Source of the DNA: Pseudoalteromonas holothuriae
GTDB lineage: Bacteria; Pseudomonadota; Gammaproteobacteria; Enterobacterales; Alteromonadaceae
Length of the DNA stretch: 64,000 nucleotides
Assembly: GCF_945859825.1 (NCBI RefSeq)
Contig: NZ_CAMAPC010000016.1
Location: 39,254-103,253 of the forward strand
Direction: 5' to 3'
The notes beneath the pieces are model-generated. The model did no database searches and was not told the DNA's origin. It worked only from the letters and a program-made list of their open reading frames with translations. Positions 1 through 8,837 of this stretch are shown here, one piece after another. The position numbers and the translations under genes were made by a program. Each line of letters opens with the position of its first letter. The first letter of the stretch is position 1.

Positions 1-358
1 CATTTATTTCAACTGAATTGCTATCGGCTGGATGTTGAACGTTAAAGAAGAGATCGCCTTTTTGAGTTAGAAATAGACCAGTAACTTCCGCACCATTTGG
101 TACAGTTGCAATACGCACCAGACCAGCGCCAGCGCTTTTTCCGTCTTGACCGTCTGCGCCATCGTTACCATTGTTACCATTGTTACCGTCTTGACCATCT
201 ACGCCGTTATTACCATTTTGACCGTCGCTCCCAGATAAACCCTGCTCACCTTGGGCGCCCTGCTCGCCTTTAAGACCCTGCGCTCCATCATCACCATCAC
301 ATGCTGTGAGCGCAAGTGTGACGGCACATGCGATCAAAGAATAGGCTAAACGTTTCAT
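1..358 (-). CDS. Collagen-like lipoprotein, PhoX/DUF839-like (partial, C-terminus outside the window)
   Basis: Reading the minus strand from ATG at 358 gives an N-terminal lipoprotein signal ending in LTAC (lipidation Cys near residue 20). A collagen-like Gly-X-Y stretch of about 50 residues follows, rich in GEQG, DGQ and NGN triplets. The last visible part reads VRIATVPNGAEVTGLFLTQ then GDLFFNVQHP. That segment resembles the start of PhoX/DUF839-type alkaline phosphatase beta-propellers, which have a similar FxNxQHP motif; this family call is from memory and only about 40 residues of the domain are visible. A GGAG ribosome site lies 7 bases before the ATG. The collagen-like part probably acts as a spacer between membrane anchor and enzyme domain. 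The open frame runs off the left edge. Confidence 0.7.
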   Translation of the reverse strand, partial: MKRLAYSLIACAVTLALTACDGDDGAQGLKGEQGAQGEQGLSGSDGQNGNNGVDGQDGNNGNNGNDGADGQDGKSAGAGLVRIATVPNGAEVTGLFLTQKGDLFFNVQHPADSNSVEIN

Positions 359-505
359 ATTGTTACTCCAGTTTACAATTTCTAATTGTTGTTAAGGAGG
401 CAATAGCTTGGTTTGTAGGTGTTACAGGCACCTGACAGTAATGTTATAATTTTTATACAGTTATAAGACGTATTGTATTTTTAAAAAACAAACAAGTCAT
501 AAAAC

Positions 506-522
506 TGTAAAGGGGGTTTACA
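506..522 (-). terminator. Small dyad TGTAAA-GGGGG-TTTACA downstream of the lipocalin gene
   Basis: A 6-bp perfect stem with a 5-base loop lies 17 bases beyond the blc stop, followed in the minus direction by a T-rich stretch. Close relatives lie at 28378, 31512 and 45965, two of them also just 3' of genes. It probably works as a weak terminator or mRNA 3' end. Confidence 0.4.
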
Positions 523-538
523 AGTCGGATTGATTATC

Positions 539-1066
539 TTATTGAATATCATTATGTTGAACATAGATTAGTTGCTCTACGGCATAATCATATTGTTGCA
601 CAGTTTGAACAAAGTCATCAATGATTGACTGTTCAACAGTTGGTGTGCGAGCCAATAGCCACAAATATTCTTTATTGTAACTAGTAACATAAGCATATTG
701 ATAATCTTCTTTGTCTAGCTTAAAAACCACGTAGGACCCATAAAAAGGACCGAAAAACGATACTTTTAAGTGACCTTCGTTAGGACTGCTTACAAATTTT
801 GCGGTCCCGTTAGCTTGTTGCCATTGGTTATCTTGTGTGTTGTAACCTCTATTGATTACTTTGATTGAACCGTCTGAATTGAGTGAATAAGTAGCTGTTA
901 CGTTAGTCAGATCTTTTTCAAAGCTATGGTTAAGCCGAGCGATTTCATACCACTTTCCTTTATATTGGTCTAATTCAAAATTAGAGACTGGTTTAATGTT
1001 AGTTGGTAAACCTGTGCATGCTGTTAGCAAAGTGATGAATGAGAACAGCAGAGTAAGATGCTTCAT
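539..1066 (-). CDS. blc: Outer-membrane lipoprotein, lipocalin (Blc family)
   Basis: 175 aa. A lipoprotein signal peptide ends at LLTAC (Cys17). The first lipocalin structurally conserved region is clear as YKGKWYEIARLNHSFE around residues 35-50, and the NRG motif follows near residue 72, both typical of bacterial Blc. Length matches the family (about 175 aa). Blc binds lysophospholipids or fatty acids on the periplasmic face of the outer membrane and is usually stress induced. The gene is divergent from yaiI, with about 100 bp of shared promoter space, and a small dyad follows its stop. Confidence 0.88.
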   Translation of the reverse strand: MKHLTLLFSFITLLTACTGLPTNIKPVSNFELDQYKGKWYEIARLNHSFEKDLTNVTATYSLNSDGSIKVINRGYNTQDNQWQQANGTAKFVSSPNEGHLKVSFFGPFYGSYVVFKLDKEDYQYAYVTSYNKEYLWLLARTPTVEQSIIDDFVQTVQQYDYAVEQLIYVQHNDIQ

Positions 1067-1167
1067 GTTAGCCTTATGATTATTTTATCTAAATAATAGT
1101 AGGTTACGAGAGTAAGAACCGTTAAGATCAACTTTATACTAAGTTATGAAAGAGGTGAATTTAGAGT

Positions 1168-1620
1168 ATGAAAATTTGGGTCGATGCGGATGCTTGTCCA
1201 GCCGTTATTAAAGAGATTATATTTCGTGCTGCTGAGCGCACGCAAACAACTACGACATTAGTTGCTAATCACGCTATGCGAGTGCCTGCCACTAAATATG
1301 TAAGCCTTTTACAAGTAAATAAAGGGTTTGATATTGCAGACAATGAGATTGTAAAGCGTGTTGAAGCAGGTGATGTGGTGATAACGGCTGATATTCCTTT
1401 AGCTGCTGAAGTGGTTGATTTAGGTGTGTTAGCTATTAACCCTAGAGGTGAGGAATATACTAAGCATAATATAAAGTCTATTTTAAATATGCGTGATTTT
1501 ATGGATACCATGCGCAGCAGTGGCGTCGAAATGAGTGGTGGGCCTGCTAAGCTTTCAAGCGCCGATAAGCAAGCATTTGGAAATGCGCTTGACCGTGTAC
1601 TTAGACAAGCCAAGTCATGA
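1168..1620 (+). CDS. yaiI: UPF0178 / YaiI-YqxD family protein
   Basis: 150 aa, the usual family length. The N-terminus MKIWVDADACP carries the Asp-rich motif of the DUF188 (PIN-like) family, and the conserved VITADIPLA and NPRGEEYT motifs follow near residues 71 and 91. PIN-like folds are often metal-dependent nucleases, but no function is established for YaiI. An AGAGG ribosome site precedes the ATG. The last four bases (ATGA) overlap the start of the next gene, so the two are translationally coupled. Confidence 0.9.
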   Translation: MKIWVDADACPAVIKEIIFRAAERTQTTTTLVANHAMRVPATKYVSLLQVNKGFDIADNEIVKRVEAGDVVITADIPLAAEVVDLGVLAINPRGEEYTKHNIKSILNMRDFMDTMRSSGVEMSGGPAKLSSADKQAFGNALDRVLRQAKS

Positions 1621-2144
1621 AAATACTAACTAATGGGTTTGGTCAAACTCAAGGGTTGGTAGCTATTTATATTGAACACTGTCCTCCTATGCAAGAGTAC
1701 AAAAAACTAAAATCAATTCATAGCCTTAGCATTGGTGAAGTGAATATGATAAACCAAGCATCAGGGAATGGTTGGCGAAAAATTTTTAATGTTTACGCTA
1801 AAATATTAGGGCAACTACGCCATTCAGATCATAATTTTACTAGCTATGATAGCTGGCAAGATTATCGTGATAAGTGCTTGTTACAGAGTCATAGTCAAGA
1901 GGCATTGTTATTTAGCCCACCACAGTTGGGTGATGACAATTATCGTTACCATGTTATTGCTGGGCGTACTTATGCTAAACAGTTACTTAGAGATCATATT
2001 TTTACTAACTCACTAGTATGGTTAGATGAGGAGTTTGCAGTTGATAAAAGGCATAATTTAGTCGTATGTCCATTCTTGGATTATCGGCAGTTAAGCAACA
2101 TAAAAATCAGTAAATTATGTGACATATTAAGCGCTCTACACTAA
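1617..2144 (+). CDS. Conserved hypothetical protein, 175 aa
   Basis: No family recognised with confidence. It is a soluble protein without signal peptide or membrane segment, with acidic and aromatic patches (WQDYRDKCLL, YRYHVIAGRTYAKQLL, LVVCPFLDYRQL). The start overlaps the yaiI stop by four bases, which argues for a real gene translated in the same operon. The R-x-Y-AKQLL and C-P-FLDYRQLS segments look like conserved motifs and could help a profile search. Confidence 0.7.
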   Translation: MKILTNGFGQTQGLVAIYIEHCPPMQEYKKLKSIHSLSIGEVNMINQASGNGWRKIFNVYAKILGQLRHSDHNFTSYDSWQDYRDKCLLQSHSQEALLFSPPQLGDDNYRYHVIAGRTYAKQLLRDHIFTNSLVWLDEEFAVDKRHNLVVCPFLDYRQLSNIKISKLCDILSALH

Positions 2145-2189
2145 CCTAAATAGTACTCATAAGAGTCGTTGCTAGGGATGCAATAAGGA

Positions 2190-2573
2190 ATGAAAATACT
2201 CGTGGTTGATGATATGCCACTGATGCGCCATGTTATGTTAAACATGCTACGCCGCTTGGAATATACAGATGTTAGTGAAGCAACTGATGGTGAACAGGCC
2301 ATTGAGTTACTACAAGCTACAAAGTTTGATTTATTAATCACAGACTTAAATATGCCAAAAATGAATGGGCAGGAGCTAATTGATAAAATAAGAGCTGAGT
2401 TAAAGCAGGCTAACTTAGCGGTTTTAGTCGTGACATGCGATGATAATAAACAAACTGTACTTAACTTAATTTCGGCACAAATTGACGGCATGATGGTTAA
2501 GCCTTTTACTCTAAACACCTTAAAACGACAGTTACAACTTGTTTTTAGTCGGCGCGACAAACCACCCCAGTAA
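2190..2573 (+). CDS. Stand-alone receiver-domain response regulator (CheY-like)
   Basis: 127 aa, one receiver domain with no output domain. The acidic pair D7/D8, phosphoacceptor D52 (in LLITDLNMPKMNG), T82 and K104 (in MMVKPF) are all present, so it should be phosphorylatable. The C-terminal tail is short. No kinase gene is adjacent. It could be a CheY-type switch or a phosphotransfer intermediate. The 3' end overlaps the convergent methyltransferase gene by 29 bp. Confidence 0.9.
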   Translation: MKILVVDDMPLMRHVMLNMLRRLEYTDVSEATDGEQAIELLQATKFDLLITDLNMPKMNGQELIDKIRAELKQANLAVLVVTCDDNKQTVLNLISAQIDGMMVKPFTLNTLKRQLQLVFSRRDKPPQ

Positions 2574-3210
2574 ACCCTAATGCTTTGAAGTAGTAATGAG
2601 GTGTAGCAAAGCCAGTTTGTTCAAGCAATTCAGCTAAACGCATCCTATCTAGCGGATAAAACTCGTTATGTAAATTGTAACGCATACGCTGCTCCCCTAC
2701 TTCGGTTAAACCTAGTTGTCGACATGCTAATAGCTGAGATTCACGTTCAAACTCTGTTTCTGGTGCCATGAGGTCGGCTAAAAATAAAGGAGCTCTGTTA
2801 GGCAGTTGCGCGCGAATAGTGTTGAGCAAATCTTGCTTCTCCCCGCTATCAGACAAAAAGTGTAATACTAGCAAGCAAAGTGCTGCATCTATATGTTCAC
2901 TACATGATGTGATAGCACCCTGCATAATAGTTACTCTGGCGCTTAAGCCTAAGTTAGTAAAATTTTGTTCTGCAATAGCAAGCATATCTTCAGAAATATC
3001 TTGCGCAATAAAGTGCCAGTGAGGGTTTAGTTGCGCAAGAGTTATAATATCTTTACCCGTCCCAGCTCCTACAACTAAAATTTTTGCTTCATCGGGTAGT
3101 AGCGTTTTTAATTGTGCCGCAGTTAAGTCGTGCAGCAGATCATACCCAGGAATGAGTCGAGTAATTCGTTGTTCGTAATTTTGCGCTTCATCTGCTTTAA
3201 AAGTTGGCAT
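2545..3210 (-). CDS. Class I SAM-dependent methyltransferase
   Basis: 221 aa. The Rossmann SAM-binding motif I is visible as ILVVGAGTGKD (residues 44-54), followed by an acidic motif II (FIAQDISEDML) and LCLLVLHFL at motif IV. The C-terminal part (EFYPLDRMRLAELLEQTGF) resembles small-molecule or tRNA-cmoB-like methyltransferases, but the substrate cannot be told. The start codon overlaps the sbcC stop (TAATG), so this is the third gene of the sbcD-sbcC operon. A direct repair role is not implied by this position alone. Confidence 0.85.
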   Translation of the reverse strand: MPTFKADEAQNYEQRITRLIPGYDLLHDLTAAQLKTLLPDEAKILVVGAGTGKDIITLAQLNPHWHFIAQDISEDMLAIAEQNFTNLGLSARVTIMQGAITSCSEHIDAALCLLVLHFLSDSGEKQDLLNTIRAQLPNRAPLFLADLMAPETEFERESQLLACRQLGLTEVGEQRMRYNLHNEFYPLDRMRLAELLEQTGFATPHYYFKALGFTGVVCRAD

Positions 3211-6200
3211 TAAGTTTGCCCTTTAATTTGAATATTTGAGTAGCCACCGGGCTGCTTTTTAACGTGTATTTGTGTTGCTACACGCTCAGTCATTTCGCTG
3301 ACGTGTGAGATCACACCGACTTTGCGACCTTGTGCTTGCAATGAGTCTAGTGCATCTAGCGCTACACTCAAGGTTTCTGGGTCTAAGGTGCCAAAACCTT
3401 CATCAATAAACAATGAGTTGATCTGTACTTTATTTGCTGACAGAGATGCTAAACCAAGTGCCAAAGCCAATGAAACAAGAAAAGATTCGCCACCGGATAG
3501 GGTATTAACTGAACGTTGTTCGTCGGCCATATCCCGGTCAATAATTGCGATATTAAGCGAATGACCAATTATTGCTAGTTGATAGCGTTTAGAGAGACTT
3601 GCTAAGTGTTGATTGGCATATTGTAGGAGAATTCTTAATGTTTGTGTTTGCGCTATGTTACGTAGCTTTTTACCCGTGGCATCTCCTAATAGCTTATCGA
3701 GTAAATACCAATGCTCATATTCGCTCTGGACTTGCGTTAGTTTTGATTGTTGCTCAGTGCGCTTTGCCAAATTCTGTTTATGTTGTTGTAACGCAGTACT
3801 ACATTCTAGCCAGCGTGATTGCGTTAGCTCAATTTGCTCTATTACTTGTTTTAAAGCGGCTTCTACTTCGGCTTGAGAGCTTTTTGTTCTGGCCTGTGAA
3901 GTATGTTGGTCCATTTCCTCTTGCAAGTGATTGAATCGCGCCAGTGCTTGAGCATACTGATGCTGTTGCTGTTGGTTATCAGCTAGAATTTGCTCGTATT
4001 CTGAAAATGGCTTAGATAGTAATTGTTTGACTAAGTGTGTATCCAGCTCTGGGTAATGTTGTTGTTGCGATTGTAGCCATTTATCAAAGCGCTGTGTCAC
4101 CTTAGCCTGCTGCTCTTCATTGTCACTTATTTGTACTTGTAAATGATTGAGCTTGATTGCTTGCTGGTGCTTTTCGTGCTCTATGTGTGTGAGCTGCGCC
4201 TTAGCATCATTTAATTGTTGGGTTGTCTGTTCACATTGGCTTTGTAGTGACTCGAACCAATCGTCAACACTGTGCTCAAGCGCTAAAAGGGCGGCACGTT
4301 GTTCATCAAGCGTCACGAGTGTATTTTGATGTTGTTTGAGTTGAATTTGCAACTTGTCGAGCTGATTTTTATGCTGATTATGGTTTTGCTCACTATGGCT
4401 AAATTGTGATTGCAGCTGTTGTTGAGTATGTTGTAGTTCGATTAATCTCTTTTGCCCGTTATCGTATTGTTTCACCTGCTCAGAAAGTGACTCAATGGCT
4501 ACCTGTGCGTTTTGTGTATAACTTTGCCACCACGCCTCATCTGGAAAAAGCTGCTGTGCTTTTTGTTGCTGTTGCAACATCGCTTGTTGGGTTGTTTGTT
4601 GCTGCTGTTCAGTGGTGGCAATAAGGCTGTTTAAATGCGCTATTTGTTGCTGTATTTGCGCATGTTGTTGGCGTGAATTGTTGAGTGTTTGTTGCATCTC
4701 TTTTAAGGCTTGCCACACTCGTTGCTGTTGCTTACTCAATTCGCTGTATTGAGTTAAACCTTGCTCAATCTTGCTTAATTGCTGCTGTGCATCGTTAGCA
4801 TCAATATCGTGCTCATAGCCGAGTGATTGCAATTGTGTATTGAGCTTATGTTGTTGCTCTTTGAGTTGTGCTTGTCGCTGTAACGATACTTGTAATTGAG
4901 CATTTGCTTGCTCCTGAGCCACCACCTGTTCATTGTATCGTTGTTGTGATTGTTGTTGAGCTAGTGCTGCTTTTTGTTGTTGTTCTGAGAAGTCGGTTAT
5001 TAACGTTTGCCAGTGATCATCGATATGTTCAACACCATATGGGTGTTCTGTGGCACCACACACCACACATTCTTCACCTGCACTGAGCTGTGCGCGCAGT
5101 GCACTAATGCTATCACTGGCTCGCAGCTGTACTTGTGTTAGGTTGTCTTGAGTGAGTTGTGCACGCTGTTTGTGCAATTCAACCTGCTGTTGAGTATCTT
5201 GTAATTGCAACTTGAGTGTTTGCTGCTGATGACGGTATTTGTCAAGGCTGGCGGTTAATTGCAATAATTCGTGCTCGCATTTTTGGTTTTCTTGCGAGAC
5301 GTTAAGAGCCGATTTTAAGTTGTAGTGCTGCTTTTGCAATGTTTCATAATCTAGCACTTCAAGTTGCTGCTGCAGTGTTTGTTGCTGTTGCTCTAGCTCT
5401 GATAACTGATGTGTTTGATGTTTAATTTGAGTCTCTAAAGGAGCCACTTTTTGTGTTAGTTCGTGATGTGTTACAGATTGCTCTTGACGTTGTTTTTGAT
5501 CATGGCCAATGCGCAAAGTACAGTCATTAATATCTTCAAATAGACGTGCTAACTGTGACCAATTTTCATAGGCTGAAGCAAATCTTGCTTGTTGTTCAAG
5601 TTGAGACTCAAGTGCAGCTTGGGCTACTTTATTTTCAGTCAGCTGGGTATCTTGGTTTTGCAGCTCAACATGGCTTTTTTCATATTGAGCTTGGGCGATA
5701 TTTCGTTGTTTTGTATTATCTGATAGTTGCTGTTGTGCAACTAAACGCTGGTTATCTAGTTTGCGTACTTGCTTTATTTTAGGTTCATGTTCTAGCAGTT
5801 GCTCGGTTGCTTGTTGCTGAGCTATTTGAACCGTTGATAAGTGTGCTTGTAGGGTAATTAATTGTTGTTCATAATCTTGTTTAGCCAATTGTGCATGCTG
5901 TTGTTTGTATTGACCATGCTGGTAATTAAGAGAATCTACTTGCTGGCGATTATCAGCTATTTGTTGAACTTGCTGTGCCAATTGAGCTTGCTTAACAGCT
6001 GAAGCTTGCGTTTGCAATTGTGCTTCAACCTGTTGGAGTTGTTGCTGATAGTGTTGGCACTTTTGTTGTTGTTGTTGGGCAATATCAAGCCATTGAATAT
6101 CGAGTTGGTAGGCGTTACTTTGTGTTTTTAATTGGCTCAGTTGATTTTCATTATCGGCTAATTTGGTGTTTAATATCTTTAAGTCGTCATCGGATAATAG

Positions 6201-6872
6201 CTGATAACTAGCCAGAGTTTGTTGTAATTGTTCAAGTGTCGCTTTCTTTTCTTTGTGGCGCTCAAAAATAGTTTGTCCTAAGCGGCTAAATTTATCTGTA
6301 CCAGTTAGGCATTCAAGCAGCTGGGCTCTCTCATCGGCACTGGCTTTTAAAAAGGCTGCAAATTCGTGTTGAGCAAGCAATGCCGCACGAGTGAACTGCT
6401 CGAAACTTAGGCCAATTAATTGCTCGACTTTATTGATAGTTGCACTGCTAGATTGCGTGATGAGTGATTCATCGCTAACGCGAATAAGCTGGTGCTCAGG
6501 CCTTTTTAATTTTCCATCGATCTTTTTTCTAGCACGCTCAATTTTCCAGCGAGCAATATAACGCTCACCATCTTGACCGATAAACTGCACTTCAGCGTGA
6601 CCTTGTGCACACCCTCTGCGCAATAAATTTCGAGGATCATTGAGTTTTATCTCATCCCCATTAAATGCAACGGTATTTTTTAAGTCATTTTTTAGGCGCG
6701 CTGTTTTTGCGTATAGCGCTAAACATATGCCATCTAGCAAGGTGCTTTTGCCAGCTCCCGTATCGCCTGTGATAGCAAAAAGTCCGCTATGACTCAATGG
6801 TGCTTGCTCAAAATCTACTTCGGCTGTGGTTAAAGATGCAAGGTTTTTTATGCCTAGACTAAGTAACTTCAT
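3210..6872 (-). CDS. sbcC: Exonuclease SbcCD, ATPase subunit SbcC
   Basis: 1220 aa. Walker A GDTGAGKST is at residues 36-44. A long coiled coil is interrupted by the zinc hook CVVC near residue 600. The ABC signature LSGGE is near 1124 and Walker B LFIDEGFGTLD near 1153. With SbcD it forms the Mre11-Rad50-like nuclease that opens DNA hairpins and processes double-strand ends. The coiled coil is exceptionally Gln-rich (many QQQ runs), and the protein is longer than E. coli SbcC (1048 aa). It overlaps sbcD by four bases and the methyltransferase gene by one, forming one operon. Confidence 0.97.
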   Translation of the reverse strand: MKLLSLGIKNLASLTTAEVDFEQAPLSHSGLFAITGDTGAGKSTLLDGICLALYAKTARLKNDLKNTVAFNGDEIKLNDPRNLLRRGCAQGHAEVQFIGQDGERYIARWKIERARKKIDGKLKRPEHQLIRVSDESLITQSSSATINKVEQLIGLSFEQFTRAALLAQHEFAAFLKASADERAQLLECLTGTDKFSRLGQTIFERHKEKKATLEQLQQTLASYQLLSDDDLKILNTKLADNENQLSQLKTQSNAYQLDIQWLDIAQQQQQKCQHYQQQLQQVEAQLQTQASAVKQAQLAQQVQQIADNRQQVDSLNYQHGQYKQQHAQLAKQDYEQQLITLQAHLSTVQIAQQQATEQLLEHEPKIKQVRKLDNQRLVAQQQLSDNTKQRNIAQAQYEKSHVELQNQDTQLTENKVAQAALESQLEQQARFASAYENWSQLARLFEDINDCTLRIGHDQKQRQEQSVTHHELTQKVAPLETQIKHQTHQLSELEQQQQTLQQQLEVLDYETLQKQHYNLKSALNVSQENQKCEHELLQLTASLDKYRHQQQTLKLQLQDTQQQVELHKQRAQLTQDNLTQVQLRASDSISALRAQLSAGEECVVCGATEHPYGVEHIDDHWQTLITDFSEQQQKAALAQQQSQQRYNEQVVAQEQANAQLQVSLQRQAQLKEQQHKLNTQLQSLGYEHDIDANDAQQQLSKIEQGLTQYSELSKQQQRVWQALKEMQQTLNNSRQQHAQIQQQIAHLNSLIATTEQQQQTTQQAMLQQQQKAQQLFPDEAWWQSYTQNAQVAIESLSEQVKQYDNGQKRLIELQHTQQQLQSQFSHSEQNHNQHKNQLDKLQIQLKQHQNTLVTLDEQRAALLALEHSVDDWFESLQSQCEQTTQQLNDAKAQLTHIEHEKHQQAIKLNHLQVQISDNEEQQAKVTQRFDKWLQSQQQHYPELDTHLVKQLLSKPFSEYEQILADNQQQQHQYAQALARFNHLQEEMDQHTSQARTKSSQAEVEAALKQVIEQIELTQSRWLECSTALQQHKQNLAKRTEQQSKLTQVQSEYEHWYLLDKLLGDATGKKLRNIAQTQTLRILLQYANQHLASLSKRYQLAIIGHSLNIAIIDRDMADEQRSVNTLSGGESFLVSLALALGLASLSANKVQINSLFIDEGFGTLDPETLSVALDALDSLQAQGRKVGVISHVSEMTERVATQIHVKKQPGGYSNIQIKGQT

Positions 6873-8080
6873 ATGTTTGCTTCTTCATCCATTGAATTAA
6901 TAACAAGTGCTAAACAGTCTTTTACTTCATCAGGCACTGCTTCATCAGTATTTACCTGTTGAGAAAAAGCCAATGAAAGTAACGTCATAGGGTCTAGTTG
7001 TTCAATGTTACCCAAATCACTAAAGTGTGGTTCATCGTTTGTTTGCTGTTGGTTTACTCTTTCAATACCACAAAATAATACCGGTTTATCAGCGAGGGCT
7101 TCATCAATAGCGGTACGAAACTGACTACTTGTTTCACTGGCATTTAAGCGCAGGCGAATATAACAGGGTGCTTCTTCAGGGTTGAATGTGAGTGCATTTA
7201 CAAGCTCACACAAATGATTAAGAGTTGTCCCGCCTTTTTCTGGAAGCAGTATCAGTTGTTGGTGACGGGGCACGTAAAGGGGCTTTACAGCTGTTAGTTT
7301 TTTACCTTCAAACTCTGCGATTAATACTTGGTGTTGGTAATTTTTCTCTGAAAAAGACATCGGCAATGGTGTGCCGCTATAGCGAATGTGTTCGCTTTTT
7401 GCAACGCATTGTGCTTTGTGCAAATGCCCCAATGCTACATAATCAGCACTTTGGCTGAAGATATTTGCGTTAATGGCTTCAAAGCCACCAATGGAAATAT
7501 TTCTTTCTGAGTCGCTAGAAATATCCCCTCCTTTAGCGTGTAAATGTCCCATCAAGATAAGAGGCGCTTGTGTTGCTAAAGGCTTTGCATGATCTAGTGC
7601 TTGTTGATAAGCCTGCGCAACGGCTTGTTGATAGCTTGTATCAGCTGTCATCGTTATATCTGCGGCTCTTAAAAATGGCATTGCAACGACATGCGCTGTG
7701 CCATTTTTAGTTGTTATAGATTTAACGACTTGCTCTGGGGCGTGTTTATTGAAGCGACCAACAACATGTGTATCACACAACTGCAAAAGCGGCTTTGCTG
7801 TTTCAATACGATTAGCTGAATCGTGGTTACCTGCAATGATCACAATGTGTAAGTTGGGGCAAAACTGTTTAGCTTGTTTGATAAAGCTATAAAGCTGTTG
7901 CTCTGCGCTTGCTGGGGGCGTAGCTGTATGATAGATATCACCTGCAATGAGCAATAAGTCAATACTTTGCGTTTGCAATATATTGATAAGCCAATCTAAA
8001 AATACTTGTTGCTCTTGCGCGCGGCTGTGTTCATAAAACTGTTGGCCCAGATGCCAATCAGATGTATGCAATACTTTCAT
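6869..8080 (-). CDS. sbcD: Exonuclease SbcCD, nuclease subunit SbcD
   Basis: 403 aa calcineurin-like phosphoesterase. Metal-binding motifs are present in order: TSDWHLGQ (D8, H10), GDIYHT, AGNHDS, and the GHLH motifs LMGHLHAKGG and ALGHLHKAQ. It is the Mre11-like Mn2+ nuclease partner of SbcC; sbcC starts inside its stop codon. The length is typical (about 400 aa). The upstream gap to the small membrane protein gene is 53 bp. Confidence 0.96.
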   Translation of the reverse strand: MKVLHTSDWHLGQQFYEHSRAQEQQVFLDWLINILQTQSIDLLLIAGDIYHTATPPASAEQQLYSFIKQAKQFCPNLHIVIIAGNHDSANRIETAKPLLQLCDTHVVGRFNKHAPEQVVKSITTKNGTAHVVAMPFLRAADITMTADTSYQQAVAQAYQQALDHAKPLATQAPLILMGHLHAKGGDISSDSERNISIGGFEAINANIFSQSADYVALGHLHKAQCVAKSEHIRYSGTPLPMSFSEKNYQHQVLIAEFEGKKLTAVKPLYVPRHQQLILLPEKGGTTLNHLCELVNALTFNPEEAPCYIRLRLNASETSSQFRTAIDEALADKPVLFCGIERVNQQQTNDEPHFSDLGNIEQLDPMTLLSLAFSQQVNTDEAVPDEVKDCLALVINSMDEEANI

Positions 8081-8133
8081 TCAGCGTTTCCTTGATGGTA
8101 GAAACGCTAATATATCATTGTCGGTGTGCTTGG

Positions 8134-8373
8134 TTAACGGCTTATTTGCATCCAAGCAAAAAGAATTATAGGTAAAACAAGTAATAGCAATAAAGCAGGC
8201 GCTTTAAAAGCTTTTACTTGCTTGGTTTGCAAACGTTTTAAAGCCGACTTCTCATTACATGCTGCTACTTTATCAACATAAAAATAGCCATCATCTAAGT
8301 ATTCTTTGCAATTTTGCTCATCCGCTGGAATGGCAACAAGTTTCTCTTGTTTTTTTAGGATGTAAAAATCCAT
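8134..8373 (-). CDS. Small single-pass membrane protein, 79 aa
   Basis: Starting at ATG 8373 (a GTG-GTG run four codons upstream is possible, but GGTGAG looks like the ribosome site). The N-terminal two thirds are charged and soluble (DFYILKKQEKLVAIP). One C-terminal hydrophobic helix, ALLLLLVLPIILFAWM, ends the protein, so it resembles a tail-anchored inner-membrane protein. No family recognised. It may share the sbcD promoter region. Confidence 0.55.
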   Translation of the reverse strand: MDFYILKKQEKLVAIPADEQNCKEYLDDGYFYVDKVAACNEKSALKRLQTKQVKAFKAPALLLLLVLPIILFAWMQISR

Positions 8374-8837
8374 ACTGCTCACCACATTTCTTTTTGCTAA
8401 ACGGGTTTATTTATACGAGCAAAAGTGAGGCCAACTTTTTATGGCATTTTTGCACGAAATAAAAAAGTGCGCGATTTTAAAGACAAATCCACTCAAATAT
8501 CAACAAAAAAAAGTGTTTTTTTTATTTATTTATAAAATAGAGACAATAATTGAGAAAAATATCAGGTTGGCACGCCAATTTATAGGCGCTTTGAAGCTAA
8601 TGAGCATTTATTTTCATATATTTTATTGTATTTAGATATAAGAAGGGGAGTGAGTTTTTTTTGCAATTACGTGATAATGCAGCGCTTATAGCGGTTGCAA
8701 ATAGGCTTTGATTATTGTTCTAAGGGTAATAATTGGGGTTAAATGAGCTTGCAAATTTCATATCCATACACAGTTGCAAGATGATTGACTGTGACCTATG
8801 GTTTAATAACATTCGCCACTGATTGGCAGGGATAATA
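8374..8837. other. AT-rich intergenic region without a supported gene
   Basis: 464 bp, strongly AT-rich in the left half, with long A and T runs around 8505-8535. A 64-codon open frame at 8441-8635 has no ribosome site and unlikely composition, so it is not called. The region must carry the divergent promoters of the small membrane protein and the HAD phosphatase genes. Confidence 0.5.

Noticed and set aside
3302..3317. CRP-like GTGTGA-GA-TCACAC
   Set aside because: Spacing of 2 instead of 6 bases, and it lies inside sbcC coding sequence.
3599..6211. Plus-strand open frames opposite sbcC
   Set aside because: Antisense shadows of CAG/CAA-rich coding sequence (giving Cys, Val or Leu-rich translations).
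8441..8635. 64-codon open frame in AT-rich DNA
   Set aside because: No ribosome site, Lys/Ile/Phe-rich composition as expected from AT-rich non-coding sequence.
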